A DNA stretch of 42,060 bases from Microvirga alba (GTDB taxonomy: Bacteria > Pseudomonadota > Alphaproteobacteria > Rhizobiales > Beijerinckiaceae), in the NCBI RefSeq assembly GCF_015694465.1, contig NZ_JADQDO010000015.1, forward strand, positions 1 to 42,060. Reading direction: 5' to 3'. The notes under the pieces are model-generated. The model saw only the letters and a program-made list of their open reading frames with translations, was not told the origin of the DNA and made no database searches. The position numbers were made by a program, and so were the translations under genes. Positions 33,812 through 41,961 of the stretch are shown in pieces (the first letter of the stretch is position 1; each line of letters opens with the position of its first letter).

Positions 33812-35119
33812 ATGCCCAAACTCGACCAAACGCATGACCCGAAGCTCCAAAGCTGGCTCGCCTCAGCCAATGGACATCCGGACTTTCCAATTCAAAATCT
33901 GCCCTTGGGTGTCTTCAGCAGCCACTCCGGAAAACCGAGAGGCGGTGTCGCTATCGGGGACCGGATTCTGGACCTTGGCGCCGCGATCGAGGCCGGTCTT
34001 TTCGACGGCGAGGCGCGAGAAGCGGCAGCGGCTGCATCGGGAGAAACGCTGAATGAATTCCTCGCTCTTGGAGCCAGGGCACGATGCGCCTTGCGCGCCC
34101 GCTTGTCTGAGCTTTTGACGCTGGGCAATCCCGATCGGAGCCATGCAGAAGCATGTCTCCATGTTGCGACCGACTGCACGCTGCACCTTCCGGCGCGGAT
34201 CGGAGACTACACCGACTTTTACGTCGGGATTCACCATGCAACCAATGTGGGCAAGCAGTTTCGCCCCGACAATCCTCTGTTGCCGAACTACAAATATGTG
34301 CCCATCGGCTATCACGGAAGGGCCTCTTCCATCAGCCCGTCCGGGACGGCGGTGCGCCGGCCTAACGGCCAGACGAAGCTGCCGGATTCCGAGGATCCTC
34401 GTTTCGGCCCGAGCCAAAGGCTCGACTACGAACTGGAACTGGGAGTCTGGATCGGCTCCGGTAACGTGTCCGGCGAGCCGATCGAAATCACTAAGGCCGC
34501 ACAGTACGTGGCAGGCTATTGCCTGCTAAACGACTGGTCCGCCCGCGACATTCAGGCTTGGGAGTACCAACCACTCGGGCCGTTCTTGTCAAAGAACTTT
34601 GCCAGCACCGTCTCAGCCTGGATCGTCACGCCGGAGGCGCTGGCGCCCTTCCGCAGCGCCCAACCCTCGCGGCCAGAGGGCGATCCGAAGCCGTTGCCAT
34701 ATCTGACAGACGAAGCCGACCAGAAGGAGGGCGGGCTTGATCTCCAACTCGAGGTTCTTCTGCGCACGCCCGCGATGAGAGAAAAAGGGCTGTCGCCGCA
34801 TCGTCTCGGCCTGTCCAACACGCGGCACATGTATTGGACCGTTGCGCAGATGATCACGCACCACACCAGCAACGGCTGCAATCTCCAGCCCGGCGATCTC
34901 CTGGGCACGGGCACGATCTCAGGACCCGACGCGGCCTCCTGCGGCAGCATCCTGGAGGCGACCGTAGGAGGTAGAAATCCAATTTCGCTGCCTTCGGGTG
35001 AAGAACGACGCTTTCTGGAAGACGGAGACGAGGTGTTTCTCCGCGCCCGAGGTCAACGCGAAGGCTTCGCGCCAATCGGTTTTGGAGAATGCCGGGCCGT
35101 TATTTTGCCCGCCCTGTGA
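33812..35119 (+). CDS. fahA: fumarylacetoacetase
   Basis: A 435-residue hydrolase splitting fumarylacetoacetate into fumarate and acetoacetate. N-terminal SH3-like domain (about 1-115), then the FAH domain: DYTDFYVGIHHATNVGKQFR at about 132-151, PIGYHGRASSISPSGT, metal ligands in LDYELELGVWIG and LNDWSARDIQAWEYQPLG, PFLSKNFASTVSAWIV, and GTISGPDAASCGSILE. All family features and length are present. Same operon as hmgA. The maleylacetoacetate isomerase that usually links the two enzymes is not in this window. Confidence 0.97.
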   Translation: MPKLDQTHDPKLQSWLASANGHPDFPIQNLPLGVFSSHSGKPRGGVAIGDRILDLGAAIEAGLFDGEAREAAAAASGETLNEFLALGARARCALRARLSELLTLGNPDRSHAEACLHVATDCTLHLPARIGDYTDFYVGIHHATNVGKQFRPDNPLLPNYKYVPIGYHGRASSISPSGTAVRRPNGQTKLPDSEDPRFGPSQRLDYELELGVWIGSGNVSGEPIEITKAAQYVAGYCLLNDWSARDIQAWEYQPLGPFLSKNFASTVSAWIVTPEALAPFRSAQPSRPEGDPKPLPYLTDEADQKEGGLDLQLEVLLRTPAMREKGLSPHRLGLSNTRHMYWTVAQMITHHTSNGCNLQPGDLLGTGTISGPDAASCGSILEATVGGRNPISLPSGEERRFLEDGDEVFLRARGQREGFAPIGFGECRAVILPAL

Positions 35120-35245
35120 CTCGACGAACCATTCTGTCAGACAGATTTTCCGGGCGCGCGAAATTGCATTGGCGTTGAAAAATCTGCAGGGAGCAAGTCG
35201 CCGTAGCTCTGTCGACTCCGCACCAGGTTGACAGCAGCCACAGTC

Positions 35246-36097
35246 CTATTTCGGAAAAGCGCGTGCAGTGCGCGGCTTCTCCTGCAACGAGCGCCTTCCT
35301 TCCCGAAGTCCGGAGAGGCTGGAGGCCGGCCGATCTGGAACATCCAACTTGGCCTTCTCCTCAGGCGTGAGGTGCCGGGCCGCGCCTCTCGGCAGATCGC
35401 CAAGCTGTACCTCGCCGACCTCGACGCGCAAGAGGCGCAGGACCTCCGCTCCGACCGCGCCGAGCAGGCGCCGGATCTGACGGTTCTTGCCCTCGTTGAG
35501 AACCACTTCGAGCCATGCATTGCGCGTGCCGGCACGGAGCACGCTCGCCGATTTCGCGACGAGGCGCTCGCCGTCAAGCACCATGCCGGCCTGCAGCCGC
35601 TCCAGCATCGTCTCGTCCGGCATTCTGTCGATCTGGACGTGGTAGCGCTTCTCGACGTTCGAAGCCGGATCCAGAACACGCTGCGCCCAGCGCGTGTCGT
35701 TGGTCATGAGCAGCAGGCCCTCGCTCGCCTTGTCGAGGCGTCCTACGGGGGCGACGAACGGGAGATCGAGGCCTTCCAAACAGTCGTAGACCGTTGCTCG
35801 TTCGTGCGGATCGTCGCGGGTCGTGACGAGGCCGCGCGGCTTGTTGAGCATCAGGTAGACCTTGCGCTCGGCCACGACCGGCTGATCATCAACGATGATG
35901 CGGGCGCGTCCGGGATCCACGCGGGTTGTCAAACTGCGGGTGACCCTGCCGTCAACACGCACACGGCCGTCGGCAATCAAGGCCTCGGCTTGCGTGCGGG
36001 AGCAGAACCCAAGCTTCGACAGGGCGCGCGGCAGGCTGACCACGGCGCCATCTGGACGCCGCACCTTACCCACGCCCCGCGACGGGGGCAGCTTCAT
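35246..36097 (-). CDS. rRNA pseudouridine synthase, RsuA/RluB/RluE/RluF family
   Basis: A 283-residue RNA-modifying enzyme. N-terminal S4 RNA-binding domain (about 22-70; LPRALSKLGFCSRTQAEALI), then the catalytic core with YLMLNKPRGLVTT, the catalytic Asp122 in VGRLDKASEGLLL, EKRYHV, NEGKNRQIRRL and LLRVEVGEVQLGDL. This places it in the RluB/E/F-RsuA group; the rRNA target cannot be told from what I see. It is 18 bases after the dehydrogenase gene, so the two form one unit. Confidence 0.92.
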   Translation of the reverse strand: MKLPPSRGVGKVRRPDGAVVSLPRALSKLGFCSRTQAEALIADGRVRVDGRVTRSLTTRVDPGRARIIVDDQPVVAERKVYLMLNKPRGLVTTRDDPHERATVYDCLEGLDLPFVAPVGRLDKASEGLLLMTNDTRWAQRVLDPASNVEKRYHVQIDRMPDETMLERLQAGMVLDGERLVAKSASVLRAGTRNAWLEVVLNEGKNRQIRRLLGAVGAEVLRLLRVEVGEVQLGDLPRGAARHLTPEEKAKLDVPDRPASSLSGLREGRRSLQEKPRTARAFPK

Positions 36098-36115
36098 AAT
36101 GATGTCGCTCCGGCC

Positions 36116-37378
36116 TCAGCTCGTGAAGAACTGCTGCGTGCCGTGCGCCTCAATGGCGCCAGCCAGCCGGGCAAGCGCGTGCACGTAGGCGGCGCTGCGC
36201 AGGGTGATGGTTTTCTCCTGGGAAAGCGCCCAGATGGCGTCGGCTTCCCGCTCCATCATCGTCTTCAGCCGCGCGTGGACCTCCTCGACGGGCCAGTAAT
36301 AGCCCTGCCGGTTCTGCACCCACTCGAAATACGAGACGGTGACGCCGCCGGCATTCGCGAGGATATCCGGAAGCACCATAACGTTCTTACGAGACAGTAT
36401 CTCATCGGCCTCGGGCGTGATCGGGCCATTGGCGAGTTCAAGGACGACGCGGGCCTTCACGCTGGCGGCATTGCCCTCATGGATCATGTCCTCCAGCGCC
36501 GCCGGCACCAGAAGCTCACAATCAACCGAAACGAGATCGTCAGCTGGGAGGGAGAAAATTCCCTCTGACCCTGCAAGACTCGCGACGCTCCCCCGCCCCT
36601 TAGCCGCAAGTAACATGCCGATATCGAGGCCTGACGAGCAGTGGACCGCACCCTTGGAATCCGAGACCGCCACGATCTTGTATCCGTCAGTGGCAAGCAG
36701 CCTCGCGATATGCTGGCCGGCGTTGCCGAAGCCCTGAACCGCAACGCGCGCTCCAGGCTCCAGCCCGAGCTGCTGGGCCAGGCGCCTGACGAGATAATAG
36801 CCGCCACGAGCCGTCGCATCGTCACGGCCGAGGGAGCCGCCGAGGGCGATGGGCTTGCCGGTTATCACCGCCGGCGTCGCCTCACCGACGATGGAAGCAT
36901 ACTCATCGGCCATCCAACCCATGACCATCGAATTGGTGTAGACATCCGGTGCAGGGACATCCCGGTCGGGCCCGATGATCTTGGAGAAGGCCTGGATGTA
37001 GGCGCGCGAAAGGCGCTCCAACTCTGCCTTCGAGAGGGTGTGGGGATCGATCCGCACAGCGCCTTTGCCGCCGCCATAGGGCAGATTCATCACCGCGCAC
37101 TTGAAGGTCATCCAGAAGGCGAGTGTCTCCACCTCTTCCATGGTGGAATCGGGGTGGAAGCGGATGCCGCCCTTGGTTGGGCCGCGGGTGTCGTCATAGC
37201 GGCAGCGCCAGGCCATGAATGATTTACGGGAGCCGTCGTCCATGCGGATCATCAGACGGACCTTCGTGGTCTCACGCGGGTATTTGAGTTTTTCAAGAAC
37301 GTCCGCATCGAGATCGAGGTACCGGGCTGCGTCATCGAGGCGTGTTAGAGCCTGGTCCAGCATGGAGGCTGCATGCAA
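36116..37378 (-). CDS. Glu/Leu/Phe/Val dehydrogenase (glutamate dehydrogenase type)
   Basis: A 420-residue amino-acid dehydrogenase catalysing NAD(P)-linked oxidative deamination, most likely of glutamate. Motifs: RCRYDDTRGPTKGGIRFHP (about 58-76), LPYGGGKGAVRIDP with the catalytic Lys near 105, VPAPDVYTN with the catalytic Asp near 145, and a Rossmann motif VQGFGNAGQHIARLL near 215; C-terminal ADILANAGGVTVSYFEW-like stretch (PDILANAGGVTVSYFEWVQ). Size fits the hexameric short GDH class. The start at 37378 has AGGAG about 13 bases upstream; a Met five residues later is an alternative. Confidence 0.93.
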   Translation of the reverse strand: MHAASMLDQALTRLDDAARYLDLDADVLEKLKYPRETTKVRLMIRMDDGSRKSFMAWRCRYDDTRGPTKGGIRFHPDSTMEEVETLAFWMTFKCAVMNLPYGGGKGAVRIDPHTLSKAELERLSRAYIQAFSKIIGPDRDVPAPDVYTNSMVMGWMADEYASIVGEATPAVITGKPIALGGSLGRDDATARGGYYLVRRLAQQLGLEPGARVAVQGFGNAGQHIARLLATDGYKIVAVSDSKGAVHCSSGLDIGMLLAAKGRGSVASLAGSEGIFSLPADDLVSVDCELLVPAALEDMIHEGNAASVKARVVLELANGPITPEADEILSRKNVMVLPDILANAGGVTVSYFEWVQNRQGYYWPVEEVHARLKTMMEREADAIWALSQEKTITLRSAAYVHALARLAGAIEAHGTQQFFTS

Positions 37379-37777
37379 TCTATCTTGCTCCTGTGCGTTG
37401 GTGCAGATCGGGCGGGTTACCGCTAGGGAGCCTTAATGGCGGCTTCCGTGCTGAAGCGCAACAGCTTGGCGAGCATCCGCGTCGATTAGGTGTGAAAGTC
37501 GGCATTTGACCCTCAGACAATGTCAGCCTGACTCGCATCTGGCGCGATGAGTGGGCTCTGTTGCACCTGTCGAGGCAGGCAAGCACGCTATCGATGGAGC
37601 GGCACGCGCCGGCATAGGCCTTGGTCACCCTCAGCGCGCCGCCTTAAGGGCCTCGCCGAATGCGGTCGTGCAGTTGAGTAGCCACGACCCTTACCACTCG
37701 GCAATGGCCTCATCCGGGTAAGATTCAGCTCTCCGGCGTGTACCAGATGCGTGCCGACAACCCTCGTTAGATGGCTG
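37379..37777. other. gene-poor stretch with an IS6-type end
   Basis: About 400 bases with no intact gene. GGCTCTGTTGCAC (37554-37566) matches the IS6-type end at 29585-29597 in 12 of 13 positions and in the same orientation. Nearby minus-strand sequence has coding-like but broken segments (for example WLLNCTTAFGEALKAAR, and MLAKLLRFSTEAAIKAP at about 37433-37480) that I could not assign to a family; they are probably pseudogene debris. Confidence 0.45.
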
Positions 37778-38023
37778 TCATCGGTGCCTTCCCTGGCCCT
37801 CACTTTTTTGTGCCGGGTCGACGGTGTGATAGTCCACTTCAATGATGCTGGGGTTCCCTCCAAAGCCCTTCCGGCTCTCTCGCCGAAAACGCCAACGGCC
37901 GACGATGGTGATCGCTACTGCAACCGGGATCAGAACCAAGGCAAGGCCCGCAGCCAGAGCGAGTAACAAAATTCCCAGAAGACCTGCGGCGACGAGCAAC
38001 AGAATGACGACCCAACGTGGCAT
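37778..38023 (-). CDS. small membrane protein, unknown function
   Basis: An 81-residue protein from the ATG at 38023: MPRWVVILLLVAAGLLGILL begins a long hydrophobic region (about 4-40, one or two helices), followed by a basic stretch (RWRFRRESRKG) and a polar tail ending QGRHR with the segment IIEVDYHTVDP. Small proteins with an N-terminal hydrophobic hairpin and an IEGDYRVVD-like tail are common hypotheticals in Rhizobiales. A TTG at 38080 would extend it by 19 residues. The ribosome site is weak. Confidence 0.5.
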   Translation of the reverse strand: MPRWVVILLLVAAGLLGILLLALAAGLALVLIPVAVAITIVGRWRFRRESRKGFGGNPSIIEVDYHTVDPAQKSEGQGRHR

Positions 38024-38472
38024 TCGGACCAATCGAATTCCTGTGCTGTTTCGATCTCGATGGATCAATACGTCCCCCAATCATTGCGGATTTCTACGGT
38101 CATATATGTGCGGATCGCCGTGTCGGGTCGCAAGGTGGCCCGCCAAATATGGCGAAATCCCGCCTCGGGATTTCGACGCGCTGATCGAAGTGGAAGCCTC
38201 AGCCATCTTCCGCCCGGCACGGTGATCGCGGACGCGGCGGCCGACCTCGAGGACCTCAACAAGAGGCTCGGCTACGGGCTGAAGCAGGCGGCGGAGCAAG
38301 TTACGGGAGAGTTTTGCGACAGTTCCACGTTAGGTCCGTCCTCGATGTTGAAAGATCAGGACAGGCGCTTGCCGGTTGCCTTATTGAACAGGTGCGAAAG
38401 GCCGTCGAGCACGAAGGGCGCCACCACGCCTCTCAGGGTGAGCTGCGTTGCGCCCGGCCATAACGCCTCGTC
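38024..38472. other. gene-poor stretch with an IS6-type terminal repeat
   Basis: No intact gene. TTGCGACAGTTCC at 38314-38326 is the exact complement of the IS6-type end GGAACTGTCGCAA found at 11078, and similarity continues inward for about ten more bases. A coding-like piece lies left of it on the plus strand (ADLEDLNKRLGYGLKQAAEQ, about 38230-38300), not recognised. The stretch appears to be a join of several degraded elements. Confidence 0.45.
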
Positions 38473-38637
38473 ATGTTTGTTGACGCCCACGCCGTCGCCA
38501 AACTTAAGGCGCTCATGCGAAAGGCCGCGGAGCGCACCGTCGAGGGCCCATGGAACGCAATCGGGCACCTGGTTGATCTCTTCACGCCCAGCGGGTGCAC
38601 CAACTACTTTAGCGCCGCCGGATACGATGAAGTCTGA
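38473..38637 (+). mobile_element. IS630-family transposase, C-terminal fragment
   Basis: The last 54 codons of an IS630-type transposase: AKLKALMRKAAERTVEGPWN, AIGHLVDLFTP, then CTNYFSAAGYDEV and stop. This is the standard C-terminus of IS630 transposases (VFAKLKxLLRKAAxRTVExLW and CANYxxxxGYDxx). The catalytic domain is missing, so it cannot be active. It lies about 150 bases from the IS6-type end at 38326. Confidence 0.82.
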
Positions 38638-38893
38638 TCGGATTCAGCTCTAGCGGCATTAGCGACAGCTGACTTGTGGCTTCGTTCTCACGGCTTCAGG
38701 GAGCTTGATGCATCCGGCGCCCCTTTCCACCACGATAGCTCGTGAAGCGATTGCAGTGGGTAGAAAAGTCCACTCACTGCACAGCAATTTGGGGCATTGG
38801 TTATCTGAACTCCAAGGGCAGGTCGTTTTCGCCCGCAGCCATCAAATCCATGCCGGAAAGCCCTCTCTCGAGCAGATGAAGTTGGGAGCGACG

Positions 38894-39094
38894 CTAAGCC
38901 GCCTCGCGTTCCGTATCCATCAAATCGACGGTGAGATCGCTGACCTGAGACATGTCCCCATTCAGAAGCCTTATCGCGCTCCGAGCACAGGCGCGGAACT
39001 CTTCTTTTAGAATTTCAGGTTCGCACTCCCAATTATTGATATCGTGTTCTGCGTAATAAAACGCCATAGCCACGCGCTCAACGTGCGGACACAT
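38894..39094 (-). CDS. small hypothetical protein
   Basis: A 66-residue acidic soluble protein (MCPHVERVAMAFYYAEHD at the start, then ILKEEFRACARSAIRLLNG). The ATG at 39094 has a good ribosome site, AGGGGG, 6 bases upstream, and codon use is even. It is preferred over the overlapping plus-strand frame at 38705-39010. No family recognised; helical, with three Cys residues. Its promoter side faces the candidate sRNA terminator at 39307. Confidence 0.55.
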   Translation of the reverse strand: MCPHVERVAMAFYYAEHDINNWECEPEILKEEFRACARSAIRLLNGDMSQVSDLTVDLMDTEREAA

Positions 39095-39306
39095 CTTAGC
39101 CCCCTGGAATTTAAGTTTATCACCACTTGCCTGAATGATCTCGGACGCCTCTGATACTTCAATTTACTGTAGCGCCCAGGGATCAGCTCGGATGTTTTGT
39201 TTTACGGTCACGGTTAAGAGATTCGCAACGTGCCGAAAGGAGTACCCCGAAAGGCGTGCCGACTGGCGAGTTTCGGGCGGAATCATACGATGATCGGGCG
39301 CGCACG

Positions 39307-39337
39307 AAAAAGCCCGGTAGCTTGCGCTACCGGGCTT
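39307..39337 (-). terminator. intrinsic terminator (minus strand)
   Basis: Perfect 12-bp stem AAGCCCGGTAGC (39310-39321) with its complement at 39326-39337 and a 4-base loop; read on the minus strand it is followed by TTTTT (39311-39307). A textbook Rho-independent terminator. The plus-strand side has AAAATT and is weaker. Confidence 0.85.
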
Positions 39338-39398
39338 AAAATTCCGGGTCTCAAATCCTGAATTTTAGAGGCAACCACGCTTCTCGGCAGTGATTACA
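39307..39398 (-). ncRNA. candidate small RNA upstream of the porin gene
   Basis: On the minus strand a promoter-like TTGACA/TTGATA pair with a 17-base spacer (39433-39405) is followed by about 92 bases with no open frame of note, ending in a perfect 12-bp GC-rich hairpin plus a five-T run (39337 down to 39307). Nothing on the minus strand upstream could otherwise use this terminator. The transcript would start near 39398. It is divergent from the porin gene (start 39680). No known sRNA family recognised. Confidence 0.6.
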
Positions 39399-39404
39399 AT
39401 AGGA

Positions 39405-39433
39405 TATCAATCCAAAATCGCCTCTGCTGTCAA
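39405..39433 (-). promoter_or_regulatory. sigma70-type promoter for the candidate sRNA
   Basis: Minus strand: -35 TTGACA (39433-39428), exact consensus; 17-base spacer; -10 TTGATA (39410-39405), or TGATAT with an 18-base spacer. Predicted start about 39398. Confidence 0.55.
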
Positions 39434-39679
39434 TCGGCTTCCGCCTTACGCAGAGAAATTAATTTTATATTAAGTAATATGTTACTCGATTACTCTGTAT
39501 GATTTCGGCAACACTTGGGCGGAAAACAGGCCTAAGAAAGTTAGATTGTGGCTTATCGACTTGATCCTACGGCATGGCTGGCTAGGGTCGCCGAAGCGGA
39601 GGGGGGACCTTTCGTGAATTTTCGGATGCACTTCGCTTTGGTGAGACGTGTCCGTCCCAAGAAACCTAGGAGATTAATC

Positions 39680-40990
39680 ATGAAGCTCGTTAAGAGCCTT
39701 CTTCTCGGAACGGTCGCGGGTCTCGCCGCCGTTGCCGGAGCTCAAGCTGCCGATCTTCCCGCGAAGAAGGCTGCTCCTGTTGAGTACGTTCGCGTCTGCT
39801 CCACCTACGGCGCAGGCTTCTTCTACATCCCGGGCACGGAAACCTGCCTCCGCGTCGGTGGCCGCGTTCGCGCTGACTACGTGTACGGTGAGCCGCGCTT
39901 CCGCGCTCAGGATGCCATCGGCTTCCGTGCTCGCGGCCGTATCCAGGCAGACGCTCGTACGGCGACGGCTTATGGCCTTCTCCGCACGTTCGTTCGCTTC
40001 GAGATCACCCGTTCGTCCGGCACGCCGTTCGGCGCCACGGGCGGCATCGGCAACAACCCGCAGGTTCAGGAAGCTTTCGTCCAGTTCGGTGGCCTGACCG
40101 CCGGTCGTGTTGTCACCTTCTTCGACAACGGCGACCTGCCGACCGGCCACATGGGCACGCTCCGCTTCTCGGACTCGCCCGACGTTGACCTGTTGGCTTA
40201 CACCTTCACCTTCGGCAACGGCTTCTCGGCCACGGTGTCGCTGGAAGACGGCCTCGAGCGTCGTGACAACGGCTTCATCGCCGGTGGCCCGCGCGCGAAC
40301 GCCCTGGTTTACGCTGGTCAGCGCGTTCCGGACGTCGTCGCTAACGTGAAGTACACCGGCACCTGGGGTACGGCTCAGCTCTCCGGCGCTGCTCACCAGC
40401 TCCGCGCTGCCAACCTGGTCACGATTGCTGGCTTCACCGACAACCCGGACACCGAGTACGGCTTCGCCGTGCAGGGTAACGTCGGCATCAACCTGCCGAT
40501 GCTTGCTCCGGGTGACGCCCTGTGGCTCAACGCAGTCTACGCGAACGGCGCTCTCGGCTACATCACCGGTGGCTCGTCCAACACGCTCGGCACGGGCGAT
40601 CTCGTCGCCGGCCTGGTTGACGGCTTCGTGAACCCCCTCACGGGTAACATCCAGCGCGGTCGCGGCTGGTCGATTGCCGGCGGTCTGCGTCACTACTGGA
40701 CCCCGCAAATCCGTCAGAACGTGTTCGGTTCGTACGCTCGCTTCGAGTACGGCCGTGGCGCTTCGGCGATCAATGCTGCTGGCATCACCACCGGTCTGGC
40801 TGACGCCACCGAATGGCGCGTCGGCACGAACGTGTTCTGGCAGCCGGTTTCCGGTTTCGATATCGGCGTGGAAGCTCTCTACGTCAATCTCGATCCCCGT
40901 GGCCGTCAGCTGCTCGTTCCCGGCACGAACATCACCAAGAGCTCGGATCACGCCTGGGAAGGCCGTCTCCGCGTTCAGCGCGACTTCTAA
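39680..40990 (+). CDS. major outer-membrane porin, Omp2 family
   Basis: A 436-residue beta-barrel porin. Signal peptide MKLVKSLLLGTVAGLAAVAG then AQA|ADLPAKK, cleavage near residue 22. The mature protein begins with the family-typical VEYVRVCSTYGAGFFYIPGT and CLRVGGRVRADY (two Cys residues likely disulphide-bonded) and ends in an aromatic residue, RVQRDF, the usual barrel-insertion signal. The ATG at 39680 has AGGAG 7-11 bases upstream. Codon use is strongly biased to the preferred set (CGC, GGC, AAC), so expression should be high. An intrinsic terminator follows at 41015, making it monocistronic. An in-frame upstream extension to 39548 is not supported. Confidence 0.95.
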   Translation: MKLVKSLLLGTVAGLAAVAGAQAADLPAKKAAPVEYVRVCSTYGAGFFYIPGTETCLRVGGRVRADYVYGEPRFRAQDAIGFRARGRIQADARTATAYGLLRTFVRFEITRSSGTPFGATGGIGNNPQVQEAFVQFGGLTAGRVVTFFDNGDLPTGHMGTLRFSDSPDVDLLAYTFTFGNGFSATVSLEDGLERRDNGFIAGGPRANALVYAGQRVPDVVANVKYTGTWGTAQLSGAAHQLRAANLVTIAGFTDNPDTEYGFAVQGNVGINLPMLAPGDALWLNAVYANGALGYITGGSSNTLGTGDLVAGLVDGFVNPLTGNIQRGRGWSIAGGLRHYWTPQIRQNVFGSYARFEYGRGASAINAAGITTGLADATEWRVGTNVFWQPVSGFDIGVEALYVNLDPRGRQLLVPGTNITKSSDHAWEGRLRVQRDF

Positions 40991-41014
40991 TCGGTTCAAC
41001 CCGATTGGTTAGGG

Positions 41015-41042
41015 AAACCCCGGTGGCAACACCGGGGTTTTT
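41015..41042 (+). terminator. intrinsic terminator of the porin gene
   Basis: Perfect 11-bp stem AAACCCCGGTG (41015-41025) with its complement at 41030-41040, GCAA tetraloop, then a T-run ending 41042. 25 bases after the porin stop. Confidence 0.9.
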
Positions 41043-41227
41043 CTTTGCCTCATCACGGTGAAACCGTGCCGCCGATTCGGTGCCGTGGCGTGAATGTTCC
41101 GGGGCGCGCCCCGGATCGGAAAGGCTCTTCTCAGCGGGTTACGAATCGCCTGATATTTTCGAGACACACCACCATGTATCGATCTATCGCAAACTCAAAC
41201 TGGGGACAGAATCAGTCGGACATCCCA

Positions 41228-41740
41228 CGTCGCGGGCCAGAATCCTGAACTGATCGGCCAGAGATTGCCGCGGATTGAAGGCAAACCTCGCCTGTCGTTT
41301 GCGCATCATAGGGACCAACTCGACGCCACCCAGAATAATACGAGTGCTGTCCATCGGCTTGAAACCAGCATCGGCCCCGACGCGTCGCGGTGAATTTGCT
41401 CGATGCGGTGATTCAGATAAGGGCCTTGTCGGATCCGGATCGGCTTCAGCCGACGTCTCGATCGATCGAGCAATCGGTTTGTCGTATCGTAGGATACGAT
41501 CGCCTCGCGGTTGGTCCGACTGCCGTCGATGACGATACGTTCAGGACGTCCATGCCGCTCAAGAAACTTGGTCAGGATGCGTTTCGCGGCCGCCAGGTCG
41601 CGATGTTCACCGAACCAGAACGCGTCCGTATCGCCCATACTGTCCTTAGCGCGGTGAAGGTACGTCCATTCTCCACGCACCTTGATGTACGCTTCGGCCG
41701 ATGCGATCGGTTTGATCCGATTTAGATCCGCGCGGAGCAC
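41228..41740 (-). pseudogene. IS6-family transposase, middle and C-terminal part, decayed
   Basis: Minus-strand translation shows EAYIKVRGEWTYLHRAKDSM, GDTDAFWFGEHRDLAAAKR, FLERHGRPERIVIDGSRTN and PYLNHRIEQIHRD, the DDE core of IS6 transposases. The first catalytic Asp (VDETY in the family) is Ala here (SAEAY); the second Asp and the Glu remain. After IEQIHRD a small deletion and frameshift occur; the other frame continues FKPMDSTRIILGGVELVP then MMRKRQARFAFNPRQSLADQF, the family C-terminus. The N-terminal HTH region is not recognisable. Not functional. 41044-41227 holds nothing I can assign. Confidence 0.85.
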
Positions 41741-41919
41741 GGAGACGGCCTCCCGTCCTCCAACCCCCTTGAACGTGGGAATGTGGGCATCGGCTGGTTG
41801 ATACCACGTTAGCCTGCTCGGCGAAGTCCTCGGTGTCCGAGAAGCCTGCAAAGCCAACGGCGCGCATCTGGCGCCCGCAGAGCCGATTCTTGCCCGGATG
41901 AAGCCACTGCCGACAGGCA

Positions 41920-41947
41920 AGTGGCCCCGGTTCGCACCGGGGCCACT
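41920..41947 (-). terminator. hairpin after the right-edge gene
   Basis: Perfect 11-bp stem (AGTGGCCCCGG at 41920-41930, complement 41937-41947) with a 6-base loop, located 15 bases downstream of the minus-strand stop at 41962. T-run on the minus side is only TTG, so moderate strength. Confidence 0.65.
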
Positions 41948-41961
41948 CTTGTTCGTTACCG

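Noticed and set aside
35228..36568. A 446-codon plus-strand frame opposite the pseudouridine synthase and dehydrogenase genes
   Set aside because: Spans two real genes on the other strand; no motif.
38705..39010. A 101-codon plus-strand frame overlapping the small minus-strand gene
   Set aside because: The minus-strand gene has a good ribosome site and better composition; the plus-strand frame has neither.
39674..40999. A 441-codon minus-strand frame opposite the porin
   Set aside because: Produced by the strong codon bias of the porin gene; no signal, domain or promoter.
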